A DNA stretch of 64,000 nucleotides, taken from assembly GCA_963556195.1 (NCBI GenBank), contig OY744525.1:75586344-75650343 (forward strand). The letters are read 5' to 3'. Within the stretch, counting starts at the first letter, position 1, and every line of letters begins with the position of its first letter. Positions 35,095-46,636 of the stretch are shown piece by piece. A program made the position numbers and the translations under genes. Below the pieces are notes generated by a model that ran no database searches, was not told where the DNA came from, and saw only the letters and a list, made by a program, of their open reading frames with translations. Source of the DNA: Sepiola atlantica. Its lineage: Eukaryota > Mollusca > Cephalopoda > Sepiida > Sepiolidae.

Positions 35095-35485
35095 AAATTG
35101 AAGTGGCGTGGTGTGGTGATTACAGGTGTAGATTGTGGCTTCATCATACCAGGTTCGAGTTCTGTCAGGGCTTTAGACATCACTTTTACTAATATCTTTG
35201 ATAAAGGTATGAATCCATATATCCCCGATCCAGCTATGGATTAAATAGTATGGTAGACTAAACTCTCAAGCCTTGATTGTGCAACTAGTCTAGAACGAAA
35301 AACTGTCAAATAACACCAGTCTTTCTCTGCCTTTGTTTCTGGTCGTCCTGGACTTCTTGCTACTGGACTCTAGCAATGCCACTTCAGGAGAAGTGCGGTT
35401 GAAAATTTCACAATCCTTGTTTTACTAAAGACTCTCTGTTCTGGCACCTTTACAGGCAGTATCCATTGTTTATGAAGGCTGAAAG
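35095..35485 (+). repeat. SINE with tRNA-like head and rep-E body
   Basis: The head has an A-box-like GCGTGGTGTGGTGAT (about 35106-35120) and a B-box-like AGGTTCGAGTTC (35151-35162). From about 35250 the body is the reverse complement of 60899-61077: CTCAAGCCTTGATTGTGCAA, TTTGTTTCTGG, CTACTGGACTC and GCAGTATCCATTGT. So the same body that carries a 5S head at 61150 carries a tRNA-like head here. Confidence 0.6.
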
Positions 35486-36027
35486 GAGGTCTGTGTATAT
35501 ATTACAAAGCACTGCATATACTATACAAAACACTATACCATTTTTATCAAGCACACTCTCCAGGTCACTTATTAAATTAATAAAAACAAACACACACGCA
35601 TATATATATTTTTTGTGGTACAAAATTTTATTATGGCTATAAAGAGACCTTATTTTTTTTTAACCATAATGAATTAAAAAAAAAAAAGAATGAAAGGGCT
35701 AGCTAACCAGTTTTGAACATCGCTCAGTCGAGCTAAATCAATTAAGAGAAAAAAATAATGCTTTGTAAATTATAGCGAAGGAAAGAGTAAAAAAAAAAAA
35801 TAATAAAATAGAAACTACATTAAGTCAGAGAAGATTTTCTCTTTGCTTACAAAAAGAAGATCGCAAAGACTTAGTGTAAATGGTTTCTAGAATCTTGAGA
35901 TGAAAGGATTGTGACTTACTTAGAATGGAGAATAAATAAACACTAAAATTGGAGGCATAGGAACAGTTATTTACAAGAAGTTCAGCAATGGATGACCCAT
36001 ACGTATTATTCAGAACATCCAATAGTA

Positions 36028-36071
<44 letters not shown>

Positions 36072-36098
36072 GGACTAAGAACCTTCTCCATGTATATA
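35486..36098. other. No gene; (TA)n at 36030-36067
   Basis: AT-rich, with poly-A/T runs near 35650 and 35790. The minus open frame at 35825-36022 has no domain. Confidence 0.5.
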
Positions 36099-36960
36099 CA
36101 CTACCTGTAAAAAGTATTTGGCCATCCTCAAATATGTTTACTTTTCATCCTAAAAGTGTTACTTTTAATGAAACAAGTTAAGCATCACAATGATTTTATT
36201 TATTATACTAAATACAAGTCATCTTGGGCCACATTAAGTACAAATTAAACCAAAATAACACAAACACCTTCTTAAAGTTTGAGTCATTATCTTGCATGAG
36301 TACAAATCCTTGACCCACGAGCCTCATCCAAGATGGGATCACATGATGCTGCAGTATGTTTTGATAGCCGATCTTGAAAATCCTTTACTTTGCAATTGAC
36401 TAAAGCCTCCCACACCATAAGAGAGCCTACTCTATATTTTATTGTTCGTGTGATACAGGGGATTGTAGTTCTCTCACCAACTCTTTATTGCACAGAGACC
36501 TTCCTATTTAACATAAAAATTTCGAACTGATTCGTCAGTCCGAAAGACTTTATTCCACTTCTCCATTGTTCAGTCTTTGTGTATTGCCAAACTGGAGGCT
36601 TTTAACCTTATTTTGTTTGTTCAACAATGGTTTCTTGACAGCAATTCTGGCATGTAGGTCAGCTTCACAGAGTCTTCTCACAGTAGATGTTGAGGCATTT
36701 TTTAATGACATTGGTTCAGTTGTGTAGTGATGTTTGGAGCAGTAAGTCTTTTGCTATACAAGCTGGTAGCTCTTGTTAAATTGTCCTCTGCTTTCGTTTT
36801 TGCTTTTGGTCTACCAGCCATACTTTTGGTCTTGTTTTGTCCCGTTTCCCGATGTCTACTAATGGTATAGTCCATGTAGTATCTGGAAATTTTTATTACT
36901 TTTTAAAATGTCTCTGCTTGAATATCCCCTTTTTTAAGTAATTATCTCTAGTCTTTATTT
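36099..36960 (-). mobile_element. Tc1-like transposon remnant, left copy
   Basis: It starts after a TA with CACTACCTGTAAAAAGTATT, a typical Tc1-type terminus. The minus strand encodes, in broken frames, STVRRLCEADLHARIAVKKP, then WNKVFRTDESV (around the first catalytic Asp) and QDNDSN. GTTAAGCATCACAATGATTT (36178) is the 3' subterminal region, which recurs inverted at 37310. Confidence 0.7.
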
Positions 36961-36989
36961 ACTTGTAAGTTTATGTGTTTTGGTCATTT

Positions 36990-37310
36990 AGTTGAGAAAA
37001 ATGTTTTGAATTTCAAGAAAGTTGCAACAATCAGCAGACTTACATCCCATTGAACTGGTGCACGATGAACTTGACTGAAAAGTCAGAGCTAAACAATCCA
37101 CAAGTGTGGCTCGTATCTGCCAACTCTTGCAGGAATACTGAGCAGAACTATGGTGGAAAAAATGGCGAAAATCTTTAAAACAGTGATAGCGACCAAAGAT
37201 GGTAATTTTGATGAATCAGAAGTTTAAGTAGGTTTGGGGTTAAATTTGCATTTAATGTGTCTCAGGATGCCATATTAAGTAGAATAAATAAAACCATTGT
37301 GGTGCTTAAC
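36990..37310 (+). mobile_element. Tc1-like transposon remnant, right copy (3' part)
   Basis: The plus strand encodes QSADLHPIELVHDELD, the region around the last catalytic residue, and then the C-terminus. The last 75 nt (to GTGGTGCTTAAC, 37310) are the mirror image of 36178-36255. The two copies therefore point away from each other with 5' parts joined near 36960-36990. The 3' end is split by the SINE at 37311-37555. Confidence 0.65.
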
Positions 37311-37555
37311 TATATACGACATAATCGTGTTGACCGGTTCTCGTTAGATCACTGAAGTTAAGAGATGTGGAGTCTGGCCAGTACCATATGGGTGACCATT
37401 TGGGAGGCGTTGCATGTCATCTTCCCATGACTGGGATATACATGCAGCTGGGGGCCGCTTGTAAATTTGATATTCCCTGTAGACTATCTCCTTCGGAGGA
37501 AGCAAACATAGTCCGACCCGGGCTAATACCACACCAGGTATTACCGGTTCGTTGA
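37311..37555 (+). repeat. 5S rRNA-derived SINE with target-site duplication
   Basis: TCACTGAAGTTAAG, then CTGGCCAGTACCATATGGGT and GACCATTTGGGA correspond to the 5S rRNA internal promoter half (box A to box C) and the following helix. TGCTTAAC flanks it directly at 37303-37310 and 37556-37563, as expected for a target-site duplication. The body after 37420 (…CATGCAGCTGGGGGCC…) is unlike the other 5S-headed elements in the window. Confidence 0.7.
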
Positions 37556-37563
37556 TGCTTAAC

Positions 37564-38060
37564 AAGTTTCAGTGTATATATAGATGGAGTGGGTAAGTAA
37601 TCGTACATCTAATCACTTTAAACTTAAACAACGTGTGTTGACATGAAATTAACTGTTTTTAAACATTGGGATTTCTTCCAAAATGTTCCATGCAATAAAT
37701 ATTTACTTTTAGAGCTATGAAAGTTTTTGTTTTAAGTTCTCAAGCAACAACAAGCTTGGAAAATTAGAATGGAAAATAGTATGTTTTGAAGCGACCAAAA
37801 TATTGGACTCACAACATGGATTGAATTTGAAAGAATAACGAATGTGTTTAATTAAAGCACATAATATTAACAAAAGAAAGAGTGACACATGAAAAGAAAG
37901 AGTGGTAGAAGTCTTTTGAAAAGAATGTAAGAGAAAATTATTGAGAAAAAAGTGACTTGCCCAAATATTTCTTTGAACGCCTAAAATGGTTTCAAACGAT
38001 TCATAAGCATTTTCTTTATAAATTACTGTTATTATTTTAGTAAAATAAGATAATATATAA
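37564..38060. other. No gene recognised
   Basis: The first bases (AAGTTTCAGTG) may continue the interrupted Tc1 end. The remainder is AT-rich. Confidence 0.45.
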
Positions 38061-38618
38061 TTAGGAACGAGTTGAGGTCAGATCCTTTAGGTCTGTCTCT
38101 CTATTTAGTAGAAGAGAGCATAGGGTTATGTAAAATAAGTTGAGGTCATCTCCAAGTTGGCACATGAAGGAAAAGAAATGGGTTGATTAGAGTGTTGAAA
38201 CTTTTGCTGTCTGGAAAAGTAAAAGACAAAGCAGAAGCTGGCTGCTGATGTTTTTGAGACTAAAACGGCTTATCTCGACTAAACGAAATCCTCTGTTATC
38301 TTACTCATTGGAAAAGTTTTGCTATAGATGTTATATGTTTTTAATCTCAATTATCGGCTTCATAGAATTTCTTGCTATCAAGAAATAGTTTTCCATATTT
38401 CCTGGTCTTTGATTGGACGAAAAACATGATGAGGTGTGTAATATTATCAAAGAAACTACTTCCTTATGTACACTAAATATAAACCCTTTAGCCTAAGAAT
38501 ACAACAAGAACACTTCACTGAGGTTTCATGGCAAGAACATACCGACTGTAAATAAATATTAATAAAACATAATCTAACATCGCTTTTGACTCAATTCATA
38601 AGATCAATCAACTGTACA
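38061..38618 (+). mobile_element. Candidate LTR of a gypsy-like element
   Basis: Placed here because the next sequence, TGATGGCAGCAG (38619), looks like a primer-binding site after an LTR ending in CA, and because gag-type coding follows. CTAAATATAAACCCTTTA (near 38474) could be its TATA region and AATAAA-like words follow. The 5' boundary is not defined and no second LTR is seen. Confidence 0.3.
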
Positions 38619-39700
38619 TGATGGCAGCAGAAAACATGCACAATTAAAAAAAAAAACAATAACAGTTGATATCAACAAAACAAAAATATTACACTAGAAG
38701 TGACTACAGGAATAACGATTCATGCTCCAACCAAGGTAACTCATTCGCACTTTTAAGGAAAAACAGTTTTAACAGAACATTATGTATTGTATCTCGCTAT
38801 TACTTACCTCTGCTCAGATATCATTCCTTTCTCCTTGTATTGTTAGCATATCTCACACACACATAGGGAACAGTCACAAGCACCCACACTTTATACCTTG
38901 CCTTTTTTTTATCCCTGCCAACACACACATACATATAACAGACAAAACCTATATCCTTATTCACTTGCTGTGTGTGTGTGGGCATAGATATTTATTTACA
39001 ATGGCTGCCAGCAATATTCCTACCATGGATTGTATGACACCGAAGGCAGCAAAAATGTTAACACTTTTTAAACAGTAAATCGAACTGCAGTTCACTGTGA
39101 ATAATCTTTGTATATATAACGTGCGATTGCACATGCTATACGCTGTCCTCATCAAGAATAATAGCACTGGTTGGCAGCTAATTAGGATATGGTATAGCAT
39201 GCGAAATTACATGTTGTATGATGTAACAGCAAATGGAACTGTATTTCATATTGAATGAAAAAAACAAAAACAGCCATATTATTAAGAGTAAGTAACAACA
39301 GATTAAAAAGGCATACTAGAGGCTCTCAGAGGATAAAACGTTTCAGAGATAGAACAAGAGCAGAGGATAATACAATTTATTATCGCCAGGACGTCTATCA
39401 CAAACTTCCAAAGGAAACTGCTACAGAGAAGTGACAAGCTTACACTTGAAAAGGTAAATCTTACAAAGCCGTCAACATCCATATAAATCAAATTAGGATC
39501 ATGCAAAACCATACCAACAAACCTACAAGCACCACTATATAACTGACTCAATTGTTGAACAAGTTATGCACTTCATTGTAAAGACTGTCCAACATTTGGA
39601 TCAACATGCAACATATGTGGTAAAGCCAACCACAGATCAACGACTTGTTCATTGCAAAACAAAAGACCATATATATCATCACTGTGCACTCAGTTCATAA
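38619..39700 (+). mobile_element. gypsy-like gag remnant with zinc knuckle
   Basis: A short frame starting MAASNIPTMDC opens at 39001 and stops at 39078, with a plausible continuation. At 39607-39648 the sequence encodes CNICGKANHRSTTC, an exact CX2CX4HX4C knuckle, preceded by CKDCPTFGST. No protease or RT is present. Confidence 0.55.
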
Positions 39701-39734
39701 CAATCACAGCACTTTATTCGAGCTCATTATCTTT

Positions 39735-40030
39735 ATAGCAATATTTAGATGCATGTGTGTAAAAATGATGTTAAAAACGGTATTTTTCACATAAGGTTAA
39801 ATTAAGTTGAGGAATGGAAAATTCCATTGAAAGTCAAAAATTAGAGCTACAGCTACGTTTCAGCATATGACTTCATGGACAGGAAGTTCAAAATGAGACG
39901 TGGCAAAGAAGAAAGTTCTTTGTCTTTAGCTGGTGAACTGAGTCAGGCACCGACGCTCTAACACTGAGCCACGAACATGCTAATAATCAGAGAGATATAT
40001 CGCACTGATAAATGTTGCCATTCATTTTTA
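39735..40030. repeat. rep-F copy 2 and inverted SINE head
   Basis: 39735-39945 matches 6455-6680. From about 39950, GCTCTAACACTGAGCCAC reads on minus as a tRNA-like A-box region, parallel to the fuller copy at 40190-40360. Confidence 0.45.
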
Positions 40031-40189
40031 TTTATATTTTCATTTTATTTTAAATACTGATAATTGAAAGTATTCAATTATTTTTATGGAAAAACATTTA
40101 CGTTCATGCTAGGTGGGAATCATTGTTTCCTTCACCAGTGTAATTCCCCATATGGGAGCATATATATTTATAAAATATAGTTATCCATG

Positions 40190-40363
40190 AACATATGTTT
40201 CGTCGTCTATCACACATCAGCATGGCGAGGCCTAGGGAGATTCGAAATCGAGATCCCTGTGAGTGACATCCGAAGGCTCTACCATTGACCCAGGAACTCT
40301 CCTAGTAGTGTGAGAGAGATATCACACTTATAAATGTTGCGATTTATTTTAATTTTATTTGCA

Positions 40364-40425
<62 letters not shown>

Positions 40426-40430
40426 GTGTA
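40190..40430 (-). repeat. tRNA-derived SINE and flanking (TA)n-(GT)n
   Basis: On minus, TGGGTCAATGGTAGAGCC (about 40273-40290) is an A-box region and ATTTCGAATCTCC (about 40240-40252) a B box. The 3' end carries ACGAAACATATGTTCATGG, as in other SINEs here. The segment 40300-40360 repeats 39990-40040. (TA)n-(GT)n follows at 40362-40428. Confidence 0.65.
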
Positions 40431-41170
40431 CAAGGTTATCTCCTAAACTAATGAACAGATCATTATGAATTTAAAAACATATATTCTAAAATATATAGGG
40501 GGTGCATATATATAAACTAATATTTTTTTTTTATGATACGATCATTATGCATCATGAATTTTGGAATATATATTCTCTGCAACCTGATAAGTAACATGGC
40601 TCATTATTTTTTCGTAAATTTTACCATTTACGGGGTGCACCCACCTCAACTAGACCCCCGCCCTAAAAAAACTTTTAATATATGAGGTACATAAAATTTA
40701 ATAGAGAAAAAAATTGCTCGACATCAAATTTTGAGTAATGTATTTTTAAAAGGATCGGTGAACACTAATAATATATATGTGCTTGGTAAAATCCTAAAAT
40801 ATTGAACTTATTATGAATTATAGAATATGTATTCTAAGCAACTGGCTATTTAAGATGGAAACATTATATATTTAAAAAACTATACCATTTAGGGGAGTGC
40901 CATCGAAACCGTACAATACACCCCAAAGAAAGAAAATAACATTAAATTTAAAACTAATGCTATATTACTTATACCTGTCCTGGGGCGGGTAATCTACTAG
41001 TATTATGTGTATGTGTGTGTGTGTGTGTGTGTGATTATGAGATTTAATAAGCCGAACAGGATATAAAAAATGATTGTTCACAATGAGAAGATTAGCACAA
41101 ACGTTTTTTTTTTAATCCAATATTTAACTTGAGAATAGATTTTCAATACATATGTGTGTGGGTGTATATG
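40431..41170. repeat. Weak rep-B copies; (GT)n at 41012-41033
   Basis: CTCCTAAACTAATGAACAGA starts a stretch resembling rep-B, and a second similar start (GATCATTATGCATCATGAAT) lies near 40540. No gene is seen. Confidence 0.4.
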
Positions 41171-41254
41171 CAATTATATATATATATATATAAATAAATA
41201 TTGATATATTTATATACATATACACATAATTTTATATATATATAGATATTTGCA

Positions 41255-41292
<38 letters not shown>

Positions 41293-41485
41293 AATATGTA
41301 TATAAATATATGTTTGCTTTAAGATTATATATATATATGCACAAATATGTATATATAAATATATGTTTGCTTTAAGAGTAAATATGTATATATATGCACA
41401 AAATATGTATATAAATATATGTTTGCTTTAAGATTATATATATATATGCACAAATATGTATATATAAATATATGTTTGCTTTAAG

Positions 41486-41522
<37 letters not shown>
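41171..41522. repeat. Higher-order TA-rich tandem repeat (four units) and (CA)n
   Basis: A unit of about 52-58 nt (GCACAAATATGTATATAAAT followed by ATATGTTTGCTTTAAGA) recurs four times between 41285 and 41495 with small length changes. A (CA)n tract ends it at 41501-41522. Confidence 0.8.
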
Positions 41523-41523
<1 letters not shown>

Positions 41524-41839
41524 AATATTATGATTATATGTATAATCTTTGAGGTAAATTAGGAAACAGTAGTAGAAACGGAAGACCAAAGAAAAAAAGA
41601 GGCAGGAAATGAAAGGGATGAAGAAAAAACATCTCAGACGATGACAAAAAGTGACAGAGTGGAGTGTGTAATCAGGCAGGTGCAAGGAATTGATTTGTTT
41701 TCAGAAAATGTGTCATTTTTCTAATTTCATTTTTTTTTTAAATTTTCATTCATTTCTGACATAATATAAGAGTGCCCTTTTCTGCGTTCATTTGATTTGA
41801 TTTTTTGGTTTATCTGGGGGGGGGGGAGGGTCTTCACTT
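41523..41839. other. No gene recognised
   Basis: AT-rich; a G10 run lies near 41816. Confidence 0.5.
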
Positions 41840-41985
41840 ATTCTACATTTTCTCGAATGCCATACCAGGTAGTGAATGCACTAAATCGGTGAGACCCAAC
41901 GCTCCCTTGACAGCATGGTCTATGAGCATAACAGAGCAGTTTAACTGGATAGTCAAAAATACACTCGCTTGGCAAATGCTTGATT
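41840..41985 (+). mobile_element. Penelope-like GIY-YIG fragment 1
   Basis: The segment encoding SMSITEQFNWIVKNTLA and the nucleotides upstream are collinear with 42340-42490. It lacks the intact Y-I-x-E core. It looks like a diverged duplicate about 490 bp upstream of fragment 2. Confidence 0.55.
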
Positions 41986-42259
41986 AACATTTTTTGGTTT
42001 AACCGTTTTTTTTGTTTTTTACTTATTCTATATATTCTTAAATTTTATTTAAACTTTCATTCATACAAACCTCTAATATATATCATACAGCTAATCTATG
42101 GAAGTAGAGGTTCAATCTTTAAATTTATCTCTACATTTATCCTCTTTATAAATAATAATATTCGAGAATACATGAACAACCTAATCCATACGGTAATAGT
42201 TTATAGAATCTGTTGAGAATGGCGAGTATGAAAATCCGAAAAAATGTATATGCAAAATT

Positions 42260-42700
42260 AGATTGAGGATCGTTCAATTCATTTATTATCTCATCAGAAT
42301 GTTTTCACCAAACACAAAAAATACTTGCACTACTACACAATCAGGTATCTATTCCATACCATGTAGGGAATGCAACAACCATTACATCAGTGAGACTCAA
42401 CACCCTCTGACAAAAAGATCTATGAGCATAACAGAGCAGTTAAACTAGGTGGTCAAAAACGCACTCGCTTCACATTTGCTTGATTTTAATCATAGCTTTG
42501 ACTTCACTTATGCTGCGATAATGAAATACACACATAACATCCAACAAAGACGCCTTATGGAACCAGCTTTGATTGCACAGTTAAACAATAATATCAATCA
42601 GTGACCTGGTTCTTTGAAATTCACCTTTCTCTCACTAAAACATAAAAACGTAGTATTGGTAAACGCTATATTTATTGACAATGGTTGCCTTTTAGTTATG
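42260..42700 (+). mobile_element. Penelope-like GIY-YIG fragment 2
   Basis: One frame encodes CTTTQSGIYSIPCRECNNHY followed by ISET, a GIY-YIG core (Y-x-IPC...YI-ET), then SMSITEQLN, a stop, and DFNHSFDF and RRLMEPALIAQLNNNINQ, the end of the domain. The reverse transcriptase is missing. It differs from the copy at 25690, so two Penelope lineages are present. Confidence 0.7.
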
Positions 42701-43275
42701 ATCCAGTTCAACCTACCCATCCACATACGGAAACCGTGTAGCCTCCCTCTTCACATCTAGATCAGCAGCACAGATCCCACTTGCTTCCCTATCTTTCATA
42801 CTAAATCTAACCTATTCCTTCTACCATTTTAGTTTTTCTGCTAATATGCTCACTTTCACCTCTTGCACTACATTATCTTCCTTTTCTTCTCCACCACTCC
42901 AATCTTTTCCTTCTACTACCTGCCTCTTGAACATTTCCACATATACACTTACCTTCCACTCTCCCATAACACCCTCCTTGCACCTTCACCATTTGAACTT
43001 TTCTCTCCTACCACTCACATATATATGTTTCTCTCTGTAATATAACTTCCTCCTGATCAAGCCTGAATAAATTCTTTTAGGTGAAATATTGACCTCTCCT
43101 GTGTTAAATTAAGTTAAATGTATTCGTTTAATCTTTTTCTTTTTTTTAATTTTGCTTGTACATAGTAAGTTCAAGACAATTACTTTCACCTCTCACTTTA
43201 TGTTGTTTGACCCCTGCTCTTATGTTATATAGTGTCTATAATTCTCACTTGTGTCACACACACACACACACTCAC
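42701..43275. other. No gene; pyrimidine-rich
   Basis: The stretch 42840-43040 is C/T-rich and open in two frames without a domain. It may be the 3' flank of the Penelope copy. Confidence 0.45.
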
Positions 43276-43278
43276 ATA

Positions 43279-43334
<56 letters not shown>

Positions 43335-43600
43335 ATTAACAATCAAAGGTAATAAAGAAAAGAAAGGAATTCAAATACTGGAATATTCTATTATAAACAA
43401 AAGGTAATATCACCACAATATAGTAATACTATTTAACCTGAAGAGAGAGACTAACTTTGAATTTTTCTTCTGACTTAAAAAAACTTAACTGACTTTACAA
43501 ACTCACTTTCCCCCCCGATTCAAACAATCTAACCCGAGCTAAATGGGTGACTCAAAACGGGTTACAATGTTTCTAGTAAATACATAAACATCCTACTCGA
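43276..43600 (+). repeat. (CT)n and rep-A copy
   Basis: (CT)n fills 43278-43331. Rep-A follows with GTTTATTAACAATCAAAGGT, TATAAACAAAAGG and ACTGACTTTACAAACTCACT, as at 11850-12060. Confidence 0.65.
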
Positions 43601-43639
43601 TTGTCCTTGTGAACACATAATCAAGCAGCAAGTTGATAA

Positions 43640-43740
43640 AGGCACAGGTTAGGAAATATTCTGGAGTGAATTCTACTTTCTATATTTTGTGAGTTCAATC
43701 CCCGGTGAAGGAACGTAAGAAAAATTAACTTATATAATAC
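43640..43740 (+). repeat. Possible tRNA-derived SINE remnant
   Basis: A B-box-like GAGTTCAATCCCC (43692-43704) follows a plausible A-box region. It is short and diverged. Confidence 0.35.
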
Positions 43741-45629
43741 ATCTAAAACGATATACAATGTTGAATAAGAGCATCATAATTCAGTTATGACAGATCTTCT
43801 TGACTCTCTCATGCCACCTCGCTCTATCCACCATCTCTCCATAGATTGGGCCTCTATAAATCTGGCCTCTAGCACAGTAGGCCCTTATGCTTCAGTAGGG
43901 ATATGCCTTGTTTGGGGATAACGAAAGTATAAAAAAAGGAGTTGAGTTTTCAAATTTCCAAAAGGTTACCGACTGCAGCAAAGAGCAACCGAAGAAGTTG
44001 AATGTTGCAACATGATCTCTTTCCACCAACTGCCTCACAGGGTAGAATGTCAAAATATAAAATATCTGACTGAGAAAATTGGTATTCCAGAAACCAAAGC
44101 AATAAAGAAAGTACATACCCCCCCCCAAAAAAAAAACAAACAGTTTATTTTGTTATGCATTCCATCCTGCAGCATGTATAAGCAATGACACAACATTATC
44201 ATGTGGGTTAATACGAGTGAAATGAAATGAAAACAGCTGTGTATGCAATATATATTGATTAGCTCATGTTCGACCAGCGTGTGATATAGAAAGGGATAGA
44301 TTAACGCGTGAAACACTGAAGAATTGAAGGGGAACTTGTGTGACAGTGATGTAAGATGAGAACTGACAGATATGATCTCTTTTTCTAGTCAGACATCAAA
44401 GAGGTGAGAATGGTCAAACCAGACTCTCTCCGTCCACCTGCATAATGATGGAGTGTCAAGGGGAGAGAATTCTAGTCCAGACCTGGAAGGTTGGTCTTTT
44501 TGCCTGCAAGACAAATAAAGAAAAAACAATAGAAAGCATTTTGTTTGTTATCTATTACATTACGGAGAACGGAAAAATGGCTTCAACAAAAAAGCATGTT
44601 TGAATAATTGCAAAAACGCAAACTCATTGCTCTATAAATTGTTATGTCTTCAAAGGGGCATAATTCACCCATAATATAAGGGGCATTTCTGTGTGTGTGT
44701 GTGTGTGTCAGTCACAATTTTTGTAAATGCAAGAAACACATTGTGTAATTTGTCTCATTTAGACATTTTAACTTTTTTTTAGAAATGGAAAATATTGCAT
44801 TAATAGTAAATAATAAATTCCTAACAAATAAAGTGGGTGTCATGACCGGAAATCGAAATCAAAACCTTCAAATTTTCAGCCTGAGGTTCTACAAACTGAA
44901 TTATTTAGATTTTCTAATAAATAGATTTTAAAACATTCCCTTAAGAAAATAATTATAGCTTTGATGTGACGTCATAGATTTATGATTTACGTCATGTTTC
45001 AAAACACATATATTCTATAAATATATATAGTACGTCAACATATAGTTTTTAAATAAATAATTTGCATAAATATTATATAATTCTAAAAATGCCTCTTATA
45101 TTATAAGTGGATCTACCAGCCTAGAAAAATATATGCATAAAATTATCTGGGGAAGACAATGGAAGTGGTCCCGAATCTCTATGTTACCTTCTATGTGTCA
45201 AATATCTATGTGTCCCCACCTCTAAGTGACCAATGGAAGACAGAACCTCCTTAAAAATTAAAATATGTATATCCGATTTTAATGAAATTTAATCCATATG
45301 TATGAAAAACTAATTCAGAGAGTATTCCAACATTTACACTTCTTCCAATTATATTAGGAGAAACGGGAAGAGAGAGGCAGTAAAAAACAAAGAAAGTAAT
45401 ATGGTGTTATAAGCATAGTAAAAGAGTACATAGTAGTGATCCTCATTCAATCCCTAGCAACGTCGGGTCTTCCTGCTAGTAAATAAATAAGGCGAACATA
45501 TACGTTGAAAATAAGAATAAGGTTATATTGCAGTAATACAATATTGCCAGTGTAGCGTTTACTACATGACTCACTAAGGGGATTACAGTCAAAGTATTAG
45601 ATATTTAACAGAAGAGTCCATTGTGTATC
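43741..45629. other. No gene recognised
   Basis: 43850-43925 (TATAAATCTGGCC...ATATGCCTTGTTTG) resembles 63035-63110. There is a (GT)n run at 44692-44709 and TGACGTCA at 44967-44974. The rest is AT-rich DNA without coding signals. Confidence 0.45.
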
Positions 45630-45801
45630 TAAATAGGGATGATAGCACAACAAAAATCATATATACACTTTTGCATATTGAATTTTTGTTATGCTATCAT
45701 CCCTATTTATATTTTGGAATTCTTTTAGATGATGATTTATAATTTGTATTATTTGTATTACTAGCAAAAATATGCTTCCTCCTGTCGCATATTTTTGCTA
45801 G
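45630..45801. repeat. Two neighbouring fold-backs
   Basis: Arms 45630-45657 and 45682-45709 (28 nt, one mismatch, 24-nt loop; GGGATGATAGCA core), then 45761-45775 and 45787-45801 (15 nt, perfect, 11-nt loop; CTAGCAAAAATATGC). Confidence 0.85.
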
Positions 45802-45965
45802 CCTGGGAGGACGGTCTTATGACAACAGAATCGATATTAAACTACGCACCTTCATAAAAAATAATACAATAATAGATTAAACCGATACTACACTCATGAA
45901 TTCCGATTAAATCGAGGTTGTTTTTCCATTCATTTAAAAATGTCTTGTGACAAAAGAATAATTTT

Positions 45966-46018
45966 TATTGCTCATCGGCCTTTTGGCTAAGATCAAAGTG
46001 TAATATCTGTTCTATTAA
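45966..46018 (+). ncRNA. U2 snRNA 5'-end fragment (pseudogene)
   Basis: CATCGGCCTTTTGGCTAAGA followed by TCAAAGTGTAATATCTGTTCT matches the first about 45-50 nt of U2 (stem I and the branch-point recognition region, with one G-to-A change in GTAGTA). After this it departs from U2, so the Sm site and 3' stems are missing. Not a functional snRNA. Confidence 0.75.
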
Positions 46019-46494
46019 CATCAACGCCGGAAGTTTTCATCTAATTATCTCCTTTGAAACTGAAAGTTTTTAAATGTTTTTAAAACATTATTGCTTTTTT
46101 TTAAAATAAAATCTCTTTGATTAATTGTATTAATAATTATAATATTACTATTGGTGAAAATATGATAAATATATAATAAAATTTGACAATACCAATGATA
46201 AATGTATAGTACAGAATATTAATTTATTAGAAACTTAAAAATAAAATAAATGTACAAAAGCGGGTTTTGTTTGACAGAATTTAGAGATTACTATATATAC
46301 TGTATCATTATATTTAAGTTTAAAGGTTTTGATGTTAATATACTTCTGAAAAATTCGCATTTATTCATATTTAGATTAGATTAGAATATTTAATTAACAA
46401 AATGCAGTATTCTCCATCATTTTGCAATGTATTTATTACGTTTAAAACTTGTGACTGACGGACGGACAAAATCTCTATTTATATAAGATTCAGA
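46019..46494. other. No gene recognised
   Basis: AT-rich sequence only. Confidence 0.5.
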
Positions 46495-46636
46495 ACTACT
46501 ATTCTTATCTTGGTTGTTATTTTCACAAGTTTTGGCTGATGTAACAAAGATTCACATGTTTTGAAAAGATGCACCTGAAGGTTGGAGATTACATCAGCCG
46601 AAACATGAAAATAACAACGAGATGAGAATGGTAGTC
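46495..46636. repeat. Inverted repeat with Penelope-leader-like words
   Basis: Arms 46495-46544 and 46588-46636 are complementary with several mismatches. The right arm reads TTACATCAGCCGAAACATGA and is preceded by CACCTGAAGGTTGGAG, as at 23870-24020. Confidence 0.6.

Noticed and set aside
45966..46018. Functional U2 snRNA gene
   Set aside because: Only the first 45-50 nt match; the Sm site and the 3' stem-loops are absent.
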